Positions 1-8,300 of a stretch of 33,296 nt of DNA are shown here, in pieces. The stretch comes from Clostridia bacterium (GTDB lineage Bacteria; Bacillota; Clostridia; Oscillospirales; CAG-272). How positions within the stretch are numbered: position 1 is the stretch's first letter; every line of letters begins with the position of its first letter. The notes beneath the pieces were generated by a model. That model searched no databases. It was not told where the DNA came from and worked only from the letters and a program-made list of their open reading frames with translations. The translations under genes were made by a program, and so were the position numbers. The stretch is taken from the NCBI GenBank assembly GCA_017483125.1, contig JAFULU010000182.1:1-33296 (forward strand). Reading direction: 5' to 3'.

Positions 1-1
1 G

Positions 2-340
2 CAATCCACCACCGTGTACCTTGTCACAGGTTACAGCGACTTGAGGAAGGGGATCGAAGGTCTTGCCGCCGTGGTGCAGGGCAGTTTGTCTTTGGATCCC
101 TTCAACAAGAGTCTGTACCTGTTCTGCGGTCGCAGACGGGATCGCATCAAAGGTCTACTCTGGGAAGGAGACGGATTCCTGCTCCTGTACAAACGTTTGG
201 ATAACGGCGTATTCCGCTGGCCTCGAAACGAGACCGAGGCAAGACTCCTCACCGAGCAGGAGATCCGCTGGCTTTTGGAGGGGCTGGAGATCGAACAGCC
301 CAAAGCTATACGGGAAAGCAAACCCGGAGTATTATACTGA
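2..340 (+). CDS. tnpB: IS66 family TnpB (Orf2), 5'-truncated by window edge
   Basis: The reading frame is open from the first bases of the window, so the true start lies upstream and the GTG at 14 is only internal. The residues VYLVTGYSDLRKGIEGLA, then LYLFCGRRRDRIKGLLWEGD and a C-terminal RWPRNETEARLLTEQEIRWL stretch are typical of the IS66 accessory protein TnpB (IS66 Orf2-like). IS66 elements need this protein together with TnpC, but its biochemical role is not well understood. About 112 residues are visible, nearly the full family length, and the frame is intact to the stop. The next gene, tnpC, is badly deleted, so the element is probably not autonomous. Confidence 0.9.
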   Translation, partial: QSTTVYLVTGYSDLRKGIEGLAAVVQGSLSLDPFNKSLYLFCGRRRDRIKGLLWEGDGFLLLYKRLDNGVFRWPRNETEARLLTEQEIRWLLEGLEIEQPKAIRESKPGVLY

Positions 341-463
341 AATCAAAGCGCAATCGAAAGTTAACACCCAGTTACGGGAATGTTTGCAGGAAACCTACAG
401 ACATTTCCGTGCTTTTGCTGTAGAATATTGGCATCACAAAAAACGTACAAAGGAGTATCCCTC

Positions 464-754
464 ATGCAAGAATTGGAAATGAAACATGAAAGGTTACTTG
501 CAGACGAGGGAAACGGAAGCATTCCCGTGGACAACAACCGCGCCGAGAATGCCATCCGTCCTTTTGTGATGGGACGAAAAAACTGGCTCTTCTCCACGTC
601 GCCCAAGGGAGCAAAAGCCAGCGCGATCATCTATTCTCTCGCCGCCACGGCGGTGGCGAACGGACTGAATGTGGAGGAATACTTCACAGACCTTTGCCAA
701 ATGAAACAGATACTGCCTTGGAAGGAGGAGCCGAACCATGATTCCCAAGCTTGA
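464..754 (+). pseudogene. tnpC: IS66 transposase TnpC, C-terminal remnant
   Basis: Only the last 80 or so residues of an IS66 transposase remain. The segment [20 protein letters not shown] followed by [20 protein letters not shown] is the hallmark C-terminal part of the IS66 DDE domain and contains the Glu of the catalytic triad. The N-terminal zinc finger and both catalytic Asp regions are missing, because only about 120 bp lie between the tnpB stop and this frame instead of more than 1 kb. The same frame is open from an ATG at 380. The ATG at 464 is the better start because AAAGGAG precedes it, so a 96-aa peptide could still be translated. It cannot be an active transposase. The stop overlaps the start of the next gene by 17 bp. 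Confidence 0.85.
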
Positions 755-1286
755 TCCCACCGACGCAAAATTATTCTACGCCTTATGGATCCCGCTCCTG
801 GATCACGTCAATCAGACGTACAACGTCAATCCGAAGCTCGGCAAAATGACGCGGGCCGATGGGCTGAATATACAGGAGGTACGGGTGGTAGCCGATTTCC
901 TGTGGAGCCATCCCGAGGTCATTGACGGGTACCTGGCCTCCGTCGCGCTACCACCGGATCACCGCGAGATCATCGCGGGCTGGAACCGCTTTGTATCCGC
1001 TGAATTCATTTTGGAACGGCATCTGAAGCGTGGCTCGATTTTCATCTCTTTGAAGGACGAACAGGTCTATATGGTGGGTGGCATATTTTCAAGCTGGGAA
1101 GAAATGATCCCACAAGCCGACCTTCCCATCCTTCTGCGGGCGACACTCATTCCCTTCAAGGATAAGATCATTTATGACAGTATCGTGACCTGCAGCAACG
1201 TGATCCTCGGGCGGGGTTACGCGGAAACCTTCAACGATATCTACTTGGCGGCAAAACAGGCTAAAACCATTCACACCTCGCTTTGA
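738..1286 (+). CDS. Conserved hypothetical protein of the IS66-linked type
   Basis: This 182-aa soluble protein starts at an ATG preceded by GAAGGAGGAGCC and begins inside the end of the tnpC remnant, so translation is probably coupled. I see no signal peptide, membrane segment or known catalytic motif. From memory of similar proteins, the features [14 protein letters not shown] near the N-terminus, [16 protein letters not shown] in the middle and [20 protein letters not shown] later mark a family found beside IS66 transposases in Clostridia. Its function is unknown. It is either an accessory or passenger gene of the element, or a host gene that the element landed beside. The frame is intact and is followed by a terminator, so it may still be expressed. 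Confidence 0.7.
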   Translation: MIPKLDPTDAKLFYALWIPLLDHVNQTYNVNPKLGKMTRADGLNIQEVRVVADFLWSHPEVIDGYLASVALPPDHREIIAGWNRFVSAEFILERHLKRGSIFISLKDEQVYMVGGIFSSWEEMIPQADLPILLRATLIPFKDKIIYDSIVTCSNVILGRGYAETFNDIYLAAKQAKTIHTSL

Positions 1287-1303
1287 TCAATCCGAATATT
1301 TTG

Positions 1304-1335
1304 ACCGGGCTCATGTACGTGGGCTCGGTTTTCTT
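1304..1335 (+). terminator. Rho-independent terminator after the IS66 remnant
   Basis: A 10-bp stem (1304-1313 with 1320-1329, two G-U pairs) encloses a 6-nt loop and is followed by TTTTCTT. It lies 17 bp after the stop of the 182-aa gene. Confidence 0.7.
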
Positions 1336-1563
1336 GTGGGGGCGCGGGGGTATTGGGGGGTTACGAATCGAACACATTACTGTTCGGTTCGGACCTTTTT
1401 GTCTTTCCCTCAAAGCATATACGAATGAACACTGACGTTGAAAGACGCGCAAAATGGCTGTTAGTTCCGCGTGCGGATATGGCTCGGTCTGATTACCGAT
1501 AGCGTTCGCCCCGCTGACAAACCTTCCGAGTTTATGAATGGCCATCAAAAGCAGAAAATACGG
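1336..1563. other. Intergenic stretch, nothing recognised
   Basis: No credible gene is visible on either strand. A 102-codon minus-strand frame lacks a ribosome binding site and resembles nothing I know. The right end of the IS66 element probably lies somewhere here, but I could not identify its terminal inverted repeat because the left end is outside the window. Confidence 0.5.
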
Positions 1564-1592
1564 TTGCATTTATGGACTTTTTGTGCTATAAT
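1564..1592 (+). promoter_or_regulatory. Sigma-A-type promoter of the AraC-family gene
   Basis: TTGCAT (1564-1569) and TATAAT (1587-1592) are separated by exactly 17 bp. The start codon at 1624 lies about 25 nt after the expected transcription start, leaving a short leader that carries the GGAAGGAG ribosome binding site. Confidence 0.8.
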
Positions 1593-1623
1593 GGATACGT
1601 AAACTGATCGGAAGGAGTTGTTT

Positions 1624-2472
1624 ATGGGATCATTCGCTTATGAGGCTGAGCATACGATCAGCATATCCGACGCGCAAATTGATTTTATGCACTTGATCTA
1701 TCATCCGAATAAGTTATTTACGGACAATCACATCCATTCCTACTATGAGTTCCACTACATAACCGAAGGAACCACGTCCTACACCATGAACTTTGGCGAG
1801 GAGATCCCGGTATCCGCGGGGGAATGGCTGCTGATCGGACCCGACGCGTGGCACGAAGAGAGTATTGTGGCACGAAGCAGCGGTTACGTGTTAGGCTTCT
1901 CTCTGGATTCGGCACAAGAAAGATCTCTCATATCGGTCCTCCTGACTACGCCTTACTATAAAGGTGGGCTGAATGCGGATTTTGGAGAAGTGTTATCCAT
2001 CATTTACCGTGAATCCAAGGAGGAGCGGGAGGAGTACGAGACCTGCTGTAAAAACCTGTTTGAGTATCTCCTGATCCAAATTTGCAGGGACATCTCCAAG
2101 AGCGAGAGGACCAAAACGCGCAAGGAGATCAAGCAGAAGAACCTGTATGAGGCCATAGATACCTATTTTAATCGGGTGTTCAAAAGCACAGGCCAAAGCT
2201 TGTGCATGGACGATCTGGCCTCCCAGCTGCACATGAGCCCGCGGCACGTCAACCGGATCCTTTTGAGTCATTATGGGGTCACCTTCCATGAAAAGCTGAT
2301 AGCGACCAAGATGAAATATGCGGAGCTTCTTTTGAAAACGACCGACCGATCCATTAAGGAGATCAGCGCGAGCTGTGGGATCACCGAGGTCTGTCTGACC
2401 AAAAATTTCAAGAGGATCTACGGTACTACGCCGGCAAAATACAGAAAAGCAAACGAAACGGACACGATCTGA
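1624..2472 (+). CDS. AraC-family transcriptional regulator
   Basis: This 282-aa protein has the usual two-part AraC layout. An N-terminal cupin-like sensing half contains HIHSYYEFHYITEG and a later AGEWLLIGPDAWHE stretch, typical of arabinose-type effector domains. The C-terminal roughly 85 residues hold two helix-turn-helix motifs (around DDLASQLHMSPRHVNRIL and IKEISASCGITEVCLTKNFK) and end with the family signature YGTTPAKYRK. The ATG at 1624 is chosen over the in-frame TTG at 1618 because GGAAGGAG sits 8 nt before the ATG but almost touches the TTG. The gene has its own promoter and terminator. By position it probably controls the solute-binding lipoprotein just downstream and perhaps the glycan operon beyond. 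The effector sugar cannot be told. Confidence 0.92.
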   Translation: MGSFAYEAEHTISISDAQIDFMHLIYHPNKLFTDNHIHSYYEFHYITEGTTSYTMNFGEEIPVSAGEWLLIGPDAWHEESIVARSSGYVLGFSLDSAQERSLISVLLTTPYYKGGLNADFGEVLSIIYRESKEEREEYETCCKNLFEYLLIQICRDISKSERTKTRKEIKQKNLYEAIDTYFNRVFKSTGQSLCMDDLASQLHMSPRHVNRILLSHYGVTFHEKLIATKMKYAELLLKTTDRSIKEISASCGITEVCLTKNFKRIYGTTPAKYRKANETDTI

Positions 2473-2492
2473 AAATCGTGTCCTAATTTTTT
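2460..2492 (+). terminator. Rho-independent terminator overlapping the AraC gene end
   Basis: A perfect 9-bp stem (2460-2468 with 2475-2483) with a 6-nt loop is followed by TAATTTTTT. The left arm lies within the last codons of the regulator gene and the loop includes its stop codon. Confidence 0.9.
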
Positions 2493-2494
2493 GG

Positions 2495-2528
2495 TTCGCG
2501 AGCGAAGAAAATATGTTACCATTATAAT
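2495..2528 (+). promoter_or_regulatory. Candidate activator-dependent promoter of the solute-binding gene
   Basis: A perfect -10 box TATAAT lies at 2523-2528, 85 bp before the lipoprotein start. No -35 resembling TTGACA is found at a suitable distance. A 12-bp inverted repeat, TTCGCGAGCGAA (2495-2506), lies across the place where the -35 should be. A weak -35 with an operator-like sequence fits activation by a bound protein such as the adjacent AraC regulator. This is an inference and the site is unproven. Confidence 0.4.
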
Positions 2529-2612
2529 GTAAAGTAGTACATGTCCGTTGCTTGCCGCGCGCTGCTTGACGGTAACGTGTACGCAAATAAAATCAAAGGA
2601 GTACAGAAGATC

Positions 2613-4067
2613 ATGAAACCCATTCGATTTATCGCGTTTCTGCTGGCCATTCTCACGGTTTTTTCCGTTATGACAGCCTGCGCCACCGACCCTGAGTCTA
2701 CCGAAACCCAAGATCCAGGACAAAGCGGTAACGAGACGGAGGAGGGGACGGGAATCAAGGATAACCTTCCCGCCGACCTGCGTTTTGAGGGCGAGGAGGT
2801 CGTTTTCATCAGCCCCGAGGTCCTGACCTACGATGAGCTGACCGGCGTGGCCGTGGAGGACATCATCTACGAGCGAAACGTAGCCGTCGAAGAACGCCTC
2901 GGTGTTGAGATCAACGGCATTTTTGACGCCAATGCCATCGACAAGGTGGTCACAGCCGTCAGCGGCGGCAATACCGATTATGACGTGATGGTGGAGCTCT
3001 GCTGGCGCGCCGCTCCCAAATTCACCGGGAATTACTTCCGTAATCTGCGCTCCACCGCATATCTGGACTTCGACAAGCAGTACTGGAATCAGGGCTTCAA
3101 CGAGGCTGTCGAGTACAACGGTATTCAGTTCGGCATTACGGGAGCCATGCTGCTGTCCCTGTACAGAAGCACATACATCACCATCTTCAATAAGGATATG
3201 TTCACCGACGCGAACCAGCCCTTCCTGTATGAGCACGTGGAAAACGGCACCTGGACCCTGGACAAGCAGATCTCCCTGGTTCCTCTGTTCCATCGGGATA
3301 ACGGCAACAACGCCCAGGACAAGTCGGGCGACGTGTACGGCTTCGTCAGCAACGACTTCATCAGCGTGGATCCCTATTGGTCCTCCTGCGAGGTAGATAT
3401 CATCAAGAAGAACAACGACGGTGACTACGAGTGGGTCTTTGACTCCGCTAAGCTCTACGACGTGGCCGATAAGGTCCTGGAGCTCTACTATGGCACCGAT
3501 GGCGGCTCCTACATTGAGAACGACGATGTCGCTTCCGAGGGTACCGTTGTTTCCATCTACTCGGCGGGTAACGCGGCTATGGCGACCCTGCGTATCGCCG
3601 TTCTGGAGACGGACTCCATCCGCGGAATGCCTCAGGAATACGGTGTGGTCCCGATCCCGAAGTTCAGCGAGGATCAGAAGGAATACCACAGCCAGATGCA
3701 CGATGGCTTCACCATTGCCTGCCTCCCCAATACGGTCTCTGAGGATCGCGCCGATATGCTGAGCGCGGTGCTGGAATCCATGGGCTCGGTTTCCTACAAT
3801 GTGGTCCGTCCCACCTACTACGATACCATCCTTCGTACCCAGATCGCCAAGGATCCCCAGTCTGCCCAGATGATGGATCTGATCATCAACAACATCAATA
3901 TCGACGCGGGCTTCGTATACTCCCACAGCATGGGCTCCTTCCATCAGGGCTTCCAGCAGCTCGTGGACTCCCGTAACAACGACACCATTTCCCGTTACAA
4001 GAGAATGACTTCGTCCGCCAAGAGATCCCTGGAGAAGCTGGTGACGGAGCTGGATAAGCTCGGGTAA
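2613..4067 (+). CDS. Sugar-type ABC transporter solute-binding lipoprotein
   Basis: The 484-aa product starts at an ATG after AAAGGAG and opens with a lipoprotein signal: a basic start, a hydrophobic run, then the lipobox VMTAC with Cys23, followed by a Thr/Glu/Gly-rich linker. The mature part looks like an extracellular solute-binding protein of the carbohydrate family, with an EDIIYERNVAVEERLGV helix, a YDVMVELCW segment and a conserved GFTIACLPNT region. Such proteins capture oligosaccharides outside the membrane and deliver them to an ABC permease. No permease or ATPase gene lies beside it in this window, so it is an orphan that must use a transporter encoded elsewhere or act as a sensor. 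The neighbouring AraC gene supports a role in carbohydrate response. The substrate is unknown. Confidence 0.85.
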   Translation: MKPIRFIAFLLAILTVFSVMTACATDPESTETQDPGQSGNETEEGTGIKDNLPADLRFEGEEVVFISPEVLTYDELTGVAVEDIIYERNVAVEERLGVEINGIFDANAIDKVVTAVSGGNTDYDVMVELCWRAAPKFTGNYFRNLRSTAYLDFDKQYWNQGFNEAVEYNGIQFGITGAMLLSLYRSTYITIFNKDMFTDANQPFLYEHVENGTWTLDKQISLVPLFHRDNGNNAQDKSGDVYGFVSNDFISVDPYWSSCEVDIIKKNNDGDYEWVFDSAKLYDVADKVLELYYGTDGGSYIENDDVASEGTVVSIYSAGNAAMATLRIAVLETDSIRGMPQEYGVVPIPKFSEDQKEYHSQMHDGFTIACLPNTVSEDRADMLSAVLESMGSVSYNVVRPTYYDTILRTQIAKDPQSAQMMDLIINNINIDAGFVYSHSMGSFHQGFQQLVDSRNNDTISRYKRMTSSAKRSLEKLVTELDKLG

Positions 4068-4135
4068 TCGGTAGAAGGACTGTCCCGTATTATTTTCCGA
4101 AAGAATATCATTTCCCCTTCATAAAAAGGGAACTG

Positions 4136-4161
4136 CTCCCCCACCTGAAAGGGTGGGGGAG
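4136..4161. repeat. Perfect GC-rich inverted repeat after the solute-binding gene
   Basis: CTCCCCCACC (4136-4145) pairs with GGTGGGGGAG (4152-4161) across a 6-nt loop. No T-run follows on the plus strand, so it is not a classic terminator, though it may stabilise the 3' end of the upstream mRNA. Confidence 0.7.
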
Positions 4162-4163
4162 TG

Positions 4164-4236
4164 TTAAAGGCACCTCTACGCATTCATGAAGCCGCGGACC
4201 CTTGCGGGTTGCATGAATGCATAGAAGTGCCTTTAA
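4164..4236. repeat. Long imperfect inverted repeat (25-bp arms)
   Basis: The arms 4164-4188 and 4212-4236 match as reverse complements at 23 of 25 positions. They enclose 23 bp that contain a smaller ACCC/GGGT hairpin. The outer ends read TTAAAGGCAC. The element lies between two convergent genes. It could be a MITE-like or REP-like mobile repeat, or a transcript-end structure. Confidence 0.75.
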
Positions 4237-4240
4237 ACGA

Positions 4241-4287
4241 AAAACTGCATTTTGAATGCGACCCGTCGATCCAAAATGCAATTTTTC
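4241..4287. terminator. Bidirectional terminator between convergent genes
   Basis: TGCATTTTG (4246-4254) pairs with CAAAATGCA (4272-4280). An A-run precedes the stem and a T-run follows it, so it can work on both strands. On the minus strand it follows the small lipoprotein stop directly. Confidence 0.85.
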
Positions 4288-4294
4288 TCCACGA

Positions 4295-4639
4295 TCAGGA
4301 TTTCTTTGTGAATTTACCGAAGTCGCCGATTTGAATATAACCGTCGCCTTCCTCGAAATCAAAGGTTCCGTTGTAGGCCTTGATCTCGGCGTGATCGCTG
4401 TCAAAATTCATGGTGATCCGATCGTCCCGGATCTCGTACGTGCCGGTGGCGGTTCCGGCGATCAGGCCCATGGTCTTCACGGTGACGGTCACGTCTTTGC
4501 CCTCAAAGGTCAGCTCAATGACCGTACCCACAAAGACCGCGGAGTAGGTGCCCTTCAAGGTCCTTCCGCAGGAGGTAAAGATCAGAGTCGTCATCAGCAA
4601 GGCCAGGATCACGGCGGTAACGCGAAGAGACAATTTCAT
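4295..4639 (-). CDS. Small secreted lipoprotein, possibly DUF5640-like
   Basis: This minus-strand gene encodes 114 residues. It has a lipoprotein signal: MKLSLR, a hydrophobic run, then FTSC with Cys24. The rest looks like a short beta-rich domain (GTYSAVFVGTVIELTFEG, then GTYEIRDDRITMNF) of the kind annotated as DUF5640 or similar single-domain lipoproteins; the family assignment is tentative. An AAAGGAAA ribosome binding site precedes the ATG on this strand, and a good promoter lies at 4691-4719, so the gene is probably real and independently expressed. It converges on the solute-binding gene and diverges from the operon starting at 4890. Function unknown. Confidence 0.8.
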   Translation of the reverse strand: MKLSLRVTAVILALLMTTLIFTSCGRTLKGTYSAVFVGTVIELTFEGKDVTVTVKTMGLIAGTATGTYEIRDDRITMNFDSDHAEIKAYNGTFDFEEGDGYIQIGDFGKFTKKS

Positions 4640-4690
4640 TTTTCAAGGTTTCCTTTCAAATGTAAATTGCGGTGTAAGCCACGCATCACA

Positions 4691-4719
4691 ATTATCCAGC
4701 AAGGGACTTTTTTTGTCAA
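4691..4719 (-). promoter_or_regulatory. Promoter of the small minus-strand lipoprotein gene
   Basis: On the minus strand TTGACA (plus positions 4714-4719) and GATAAT (4691-4696) are spaced by 17 bp. The start codon at 4639 lies about 45 nt beyond the expected transcription start. Confidence 0.8.
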
Positions 4720-4780
4720 GTGCATTTCCGAGTATTATTATGATCAGATGCGTAGACAGAGAAATAAAAGCAAATCTGTA

Positions 4781-4786
4781 TATAAT
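4781..4786 (+). promoter_or_regulatory. Possible -10 box for the operon starting at 4890
   Basis: TATAAT lies in an AT-rich stretch about 100 bp before the gene. No good -35 is found at 16-18 bp; the nearest is TAGACA at 22 bp. As with the solute-binding gene, the weak -35 may point to activator dependence. Confidence 0.35.
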
Positions 4787-4889
4787 CATATAAAATTTAG
4801 ATATTAGATGCAGGCGAGGTTGACCCTGCGATAGCGGGCCGTCCGTCGCTCGGTGTTTTATACATAACGAATCAAAAGGAGAAACGAAG

Positions 4890-5336
4890 ATGTTACGAAA
4901 CGTGCTCATCATTCTTTCAGCGCTGCTGTTGGCGTTGGGATTGACGGTCGGCCTTTACAGAGAAGAGGTGGATCAAATGATCGGTATGATCCAGGACGAT
5001 CTCCGCGCGGGGAATACCCAGGTCCTGTGGCCCGATTACCGTGACGACATTCTGGACGATACCACGAGCGATACCGCGAAGTATTACGTTCATAAGTCTG
5101 CCAAGGATATGCTGTACGCCTATGCGGACACCATGTTCTACGCCGAGACGGCACAGGGCCTTGAGAACGGAGCCCTCGTGGGTACCGTTACCCAGGAGAC
5201 GGTGGCGGTGTTCCCTTGGTGGATCCCCTGCATGACGGCTTTCAACGCCGTGGCTCTGGCGGTGATCCTTTATCTGGCTGTTCCCAAGGATCTGTTCAGG
5301 AAGAAGGGTCCCGGGAATACCGAGGTTGCCGCGTAA
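4890..5336 (+). CDS. Two-TM membrane protein of unknown function
   Basis: The 148-aa product starts at an ATG after AAAAGGAG. A hydrophobic N-terminal segment (VLIILSALLLALGLTVGL, residues 5-22) and a second one near residues 108-130 (FPWWIPCMTAFNAVALAVIL) frame a roughly 80-residue polar loop that is probably outside the cell. The C-terminus is short and basic (DLFRKKGPG). I do not recognise the family. The gene lies 31 bp before the 1134-aa lipoprotein and appears to be the first gene of that operon. A role as a membrane partner of the large lipoprotein is possible but unsupported beyond gene order. Confidence 0.75.
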   Translation: MLRNVLIILSALLLALGLTVGLYREEVDQMIGMIQDDLRAGNTQVLWPDYRDDILDDTTSDTAKYYVHKSAKDMLYAYADTMFYAETAQGLENGALVGTVTQETVAVFPWWIPCMTAFNAVALAVILYLAVPKDLFRKKGPGNTEVAA

Positions 5337-5367
5337 AAAATACATGGATATACTTTGTGGAGGATTT

Positions 5368-8300
5368 ATGAAACGCAGATACATCCGCGCCGCCGCATGG
5401 ATACTGGCGCTACTCCTGTCGCTCCCGACCGTATTGACAGGGTGTCATACCGGTAGCGATCCCAAAGAGGAAAACACGTCTGCTCCCGAAACGGGCTCTC
5501 TGCCCATTGAGACCGGATCCGACGACTTTGAGAATACCCTGATGCTGGCCGCCGACGGGAAGACAAGCTATACCGTGATCGTACCCGACTACGCCGCCGC
5601 GTGGGAGCTGGCCGCCGCCGAGCGACTGGTGGCCACCCTCGCCGACCTCGGCGTGACGGTGACCCCCGTGACGGACACCGCCACCGAGCCTACCGCCAAG
5701 GAGATCGTGGTCGGTTACACCAACCGTAACGACGAGCTGGCTCATGATTTCTACGACGTCGGTCCGGCCGGTTACCATATCGCCCTCCTAAGCGAGAAGC
5801 TCTTTATCGGCACGAACACCGAGGCGGGCATGACCGCCGCTATGGATCGCCTGGCCGCCGATCTAATTTCGGACGGCAATCGCCTCGGCATCAAGGAAGG
5901 CTACGTTTGCAAGGTCGTGGACGAATCGGCAGAGCCTGCCGCACCCACCCTGTCGGGAGCCTATGCGCAAAGCATTGCCTACGCTCACAGCGTGGCCAAC
6001 GGTGTGCAGGGATATTACACCGACGGAACCCGCAAAGGCTTCCTTGTCGGCAATGAATCCATGTCCGTGATCGCGGATATGACCGCGTCCGGCAACCGCG
6101 CCATCAATGCCTTTGTCAACGAGTACGGTATCCCCTACCTGCGGAACACCATGTCCGCCTATGTGGAGACCGCCGCAAACCGATACTATTCCGACAATTC
6201 CAGCGTGCCCGCCCGTATGAATATGTTCCGCTACGGCGCGTACTACTACGAGACCCGACTCATGGGCCAGGACTTTGGTGCCTCCCGTGTCGTGGATGAG
6301 AGCACCGAGCCCTATGATCTCATTGCGGAGAACAAGAACTTTGGCGGATTGAACATCACGGTCCGTAAGGATTCGAGCAACAACACACTCAAGGCGATCC
6401 TCACCAGCTCCGAGGGCTCCTATATCACCTTCAACAAGGCCATGAAGCTCCCCACCGAATCCTACGGTGCCGTCCTTCTGACCCTCAAGACCGAAGGATG
6501 CCCCGGGGGACGCATCTATCTCGCGGCCGGATCTCACGAAGGCATTGACGGCGCTCAGTGGCTGAATTACGATCTGATCGACGACGGCGAGTATCATACC
6601 TACATCATAAGCCTGGACGGAGTTGCGGACTATACGGGAAATCTGACCCAGCTCCGCCTGGATCTGAACGGTCGGGAAGATGCGGTCATTGAGATCAAAG
6701 AGCTCAAGATCGTCAAGACCAAGTCCAGTGGCGTTCCCTCCGTGGCGTTGGATCGCATCTTCCACGCCTATCCGGATAAGCTCCACCAGGAGATCCATCT
6801 GGTGACCACTTACGAAGAGAAGAACATGACCGCCTACGGCATGGAGACCGCCGTTGAGACCTCCCGTGTGAGATCCCTTCTGGTGATCGACGGCAAGGGC
6901 GAGCATACGACTCTTGACGACGTGGATTGGAGCAGCGTGGTTGCCGTGGCGTTCGATATAGACCGCGCCGGTGTGTTCGGCTACATTCTTCCTGCCTCGG
7001 AAGGCGGCAAGCTGACCGTCACCGAAAAGGACGGATACTATATCGTCGACCAGAAAATGACCGCCAAGGGCCCCTACACGCAGTTTGAGAGCCTTCGTAT
7101 GGGTCACCGCGTTTACAACGACATGAGCCATGATTACGCGGGCTTCCGGAACGCCGTCCGCGAGGAGCAAAATCCCTTGAACGTTACCGTGGCTACCTCC
7201 AAGGCCTTCGCGGGAAAATTCGTGGGCTATGACTCTCTGCGCGGCGCCTACCGTGTTGATCTGAAGGGAACGGATTTCAATACGGCTTACTACCAGACTC
7301 CCGACCTTCACTACCGTGTTGACGTGGAAGTCAAGGGTGATAACACCGACCGAAACCTGTACTTCTACACCCACACCTCCACCGGCGGACTTGAATCTGC
7401 CGTGTTGATGGATAGCCAGAACCGAGTCCTGCCTTATACGGTGCAGGTCTGTAAGAATTTCTCCGGCGAGAACGAGGAGCCTCTGTTCTGCAAGGGAGAC
7501 CCTTCCTATGGCGAAGCATATTTCCCGATCTCTGTAAAGAGCGGTGAGAGCTTGAGCTTCTCGGTACTCAACCTCTATCAGAATTGGGGCACCTTCCCGC
7601 TCAAGCAGATCTCCTCGGTTCAGTTCTTTGTGCCTTACTACCATCTCTCTACGGGCGTTACGGAGACGAACTGTATCGCGCCCTACTACGTAGACGGAAA
7701 GAATCTGTGGACGCTCCCTGACTTCCGAGCCATGTCGGCACCCCTGTGGGCGGGACAGCCTCAGCATACCTCGGGCGGCCGTCTCTACTTCCTGCAGTAT
7801 ACCGACGCGGAGGGGAACAGCTATGCCTCCGAGAGCACCGTGGATACCGTCGTATCCCACGGCCCCGTATACGCGGATATCTGGATGAACTATCTGTCGG
7901 ACGACGGTCGGATCTCCATTGATTACCGTCATTTGGAGATGCCTCAGACCGATGAGAACCGCACCTACTACGAGATCCGCATGAAGGTTTTGGAGGATAT
8001 CTCCTTTGAAAACTTCGCGGAGGATTTCTCCTTCTTCTCGATGGACGGACGGGGCGTGGTCTACGACACCCTGGGTTATCTGGATGAGAGCAACGAGGTC
8101 GTGATTACGGATACCAATAAGGGACAGCGTGTAAAGACCTACAAGTTGGGTAGCAAGTCTCCCTTCGTCTCCCTGTCCTATACGGCGCAGAGCAACGACT
8201 ACGTGAATCTGGCCGCTGTGATCAAGGACTATTCCGCCACGGTCGGTGGCCGGGCCTATACGGGTGGTATCGTGATGACCGACGTTTTCCGTGACAAAGT

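Noticed and set aside
2418..3944. A 508-codon minus-strand open frame opposite the solute-binding gene
   Set aside because: The plus-strand product has a lipobox and family features; the minus frame has none and runs through a terminator.
4643..4912. An 89-codon minus-strand frame upstream of the small lipoprotein
   Set aside because: It crosses both the promoter of the lipoprotein gene and the start region of the divergent gene, and shows no recognised motif.
5863..7932. A 689-codon minus-strand open frame opposite the large lipoprotein
   Set aside because: Shadow of a codon-biased plus-strand gene; no motif or ribosome binding site supports it.
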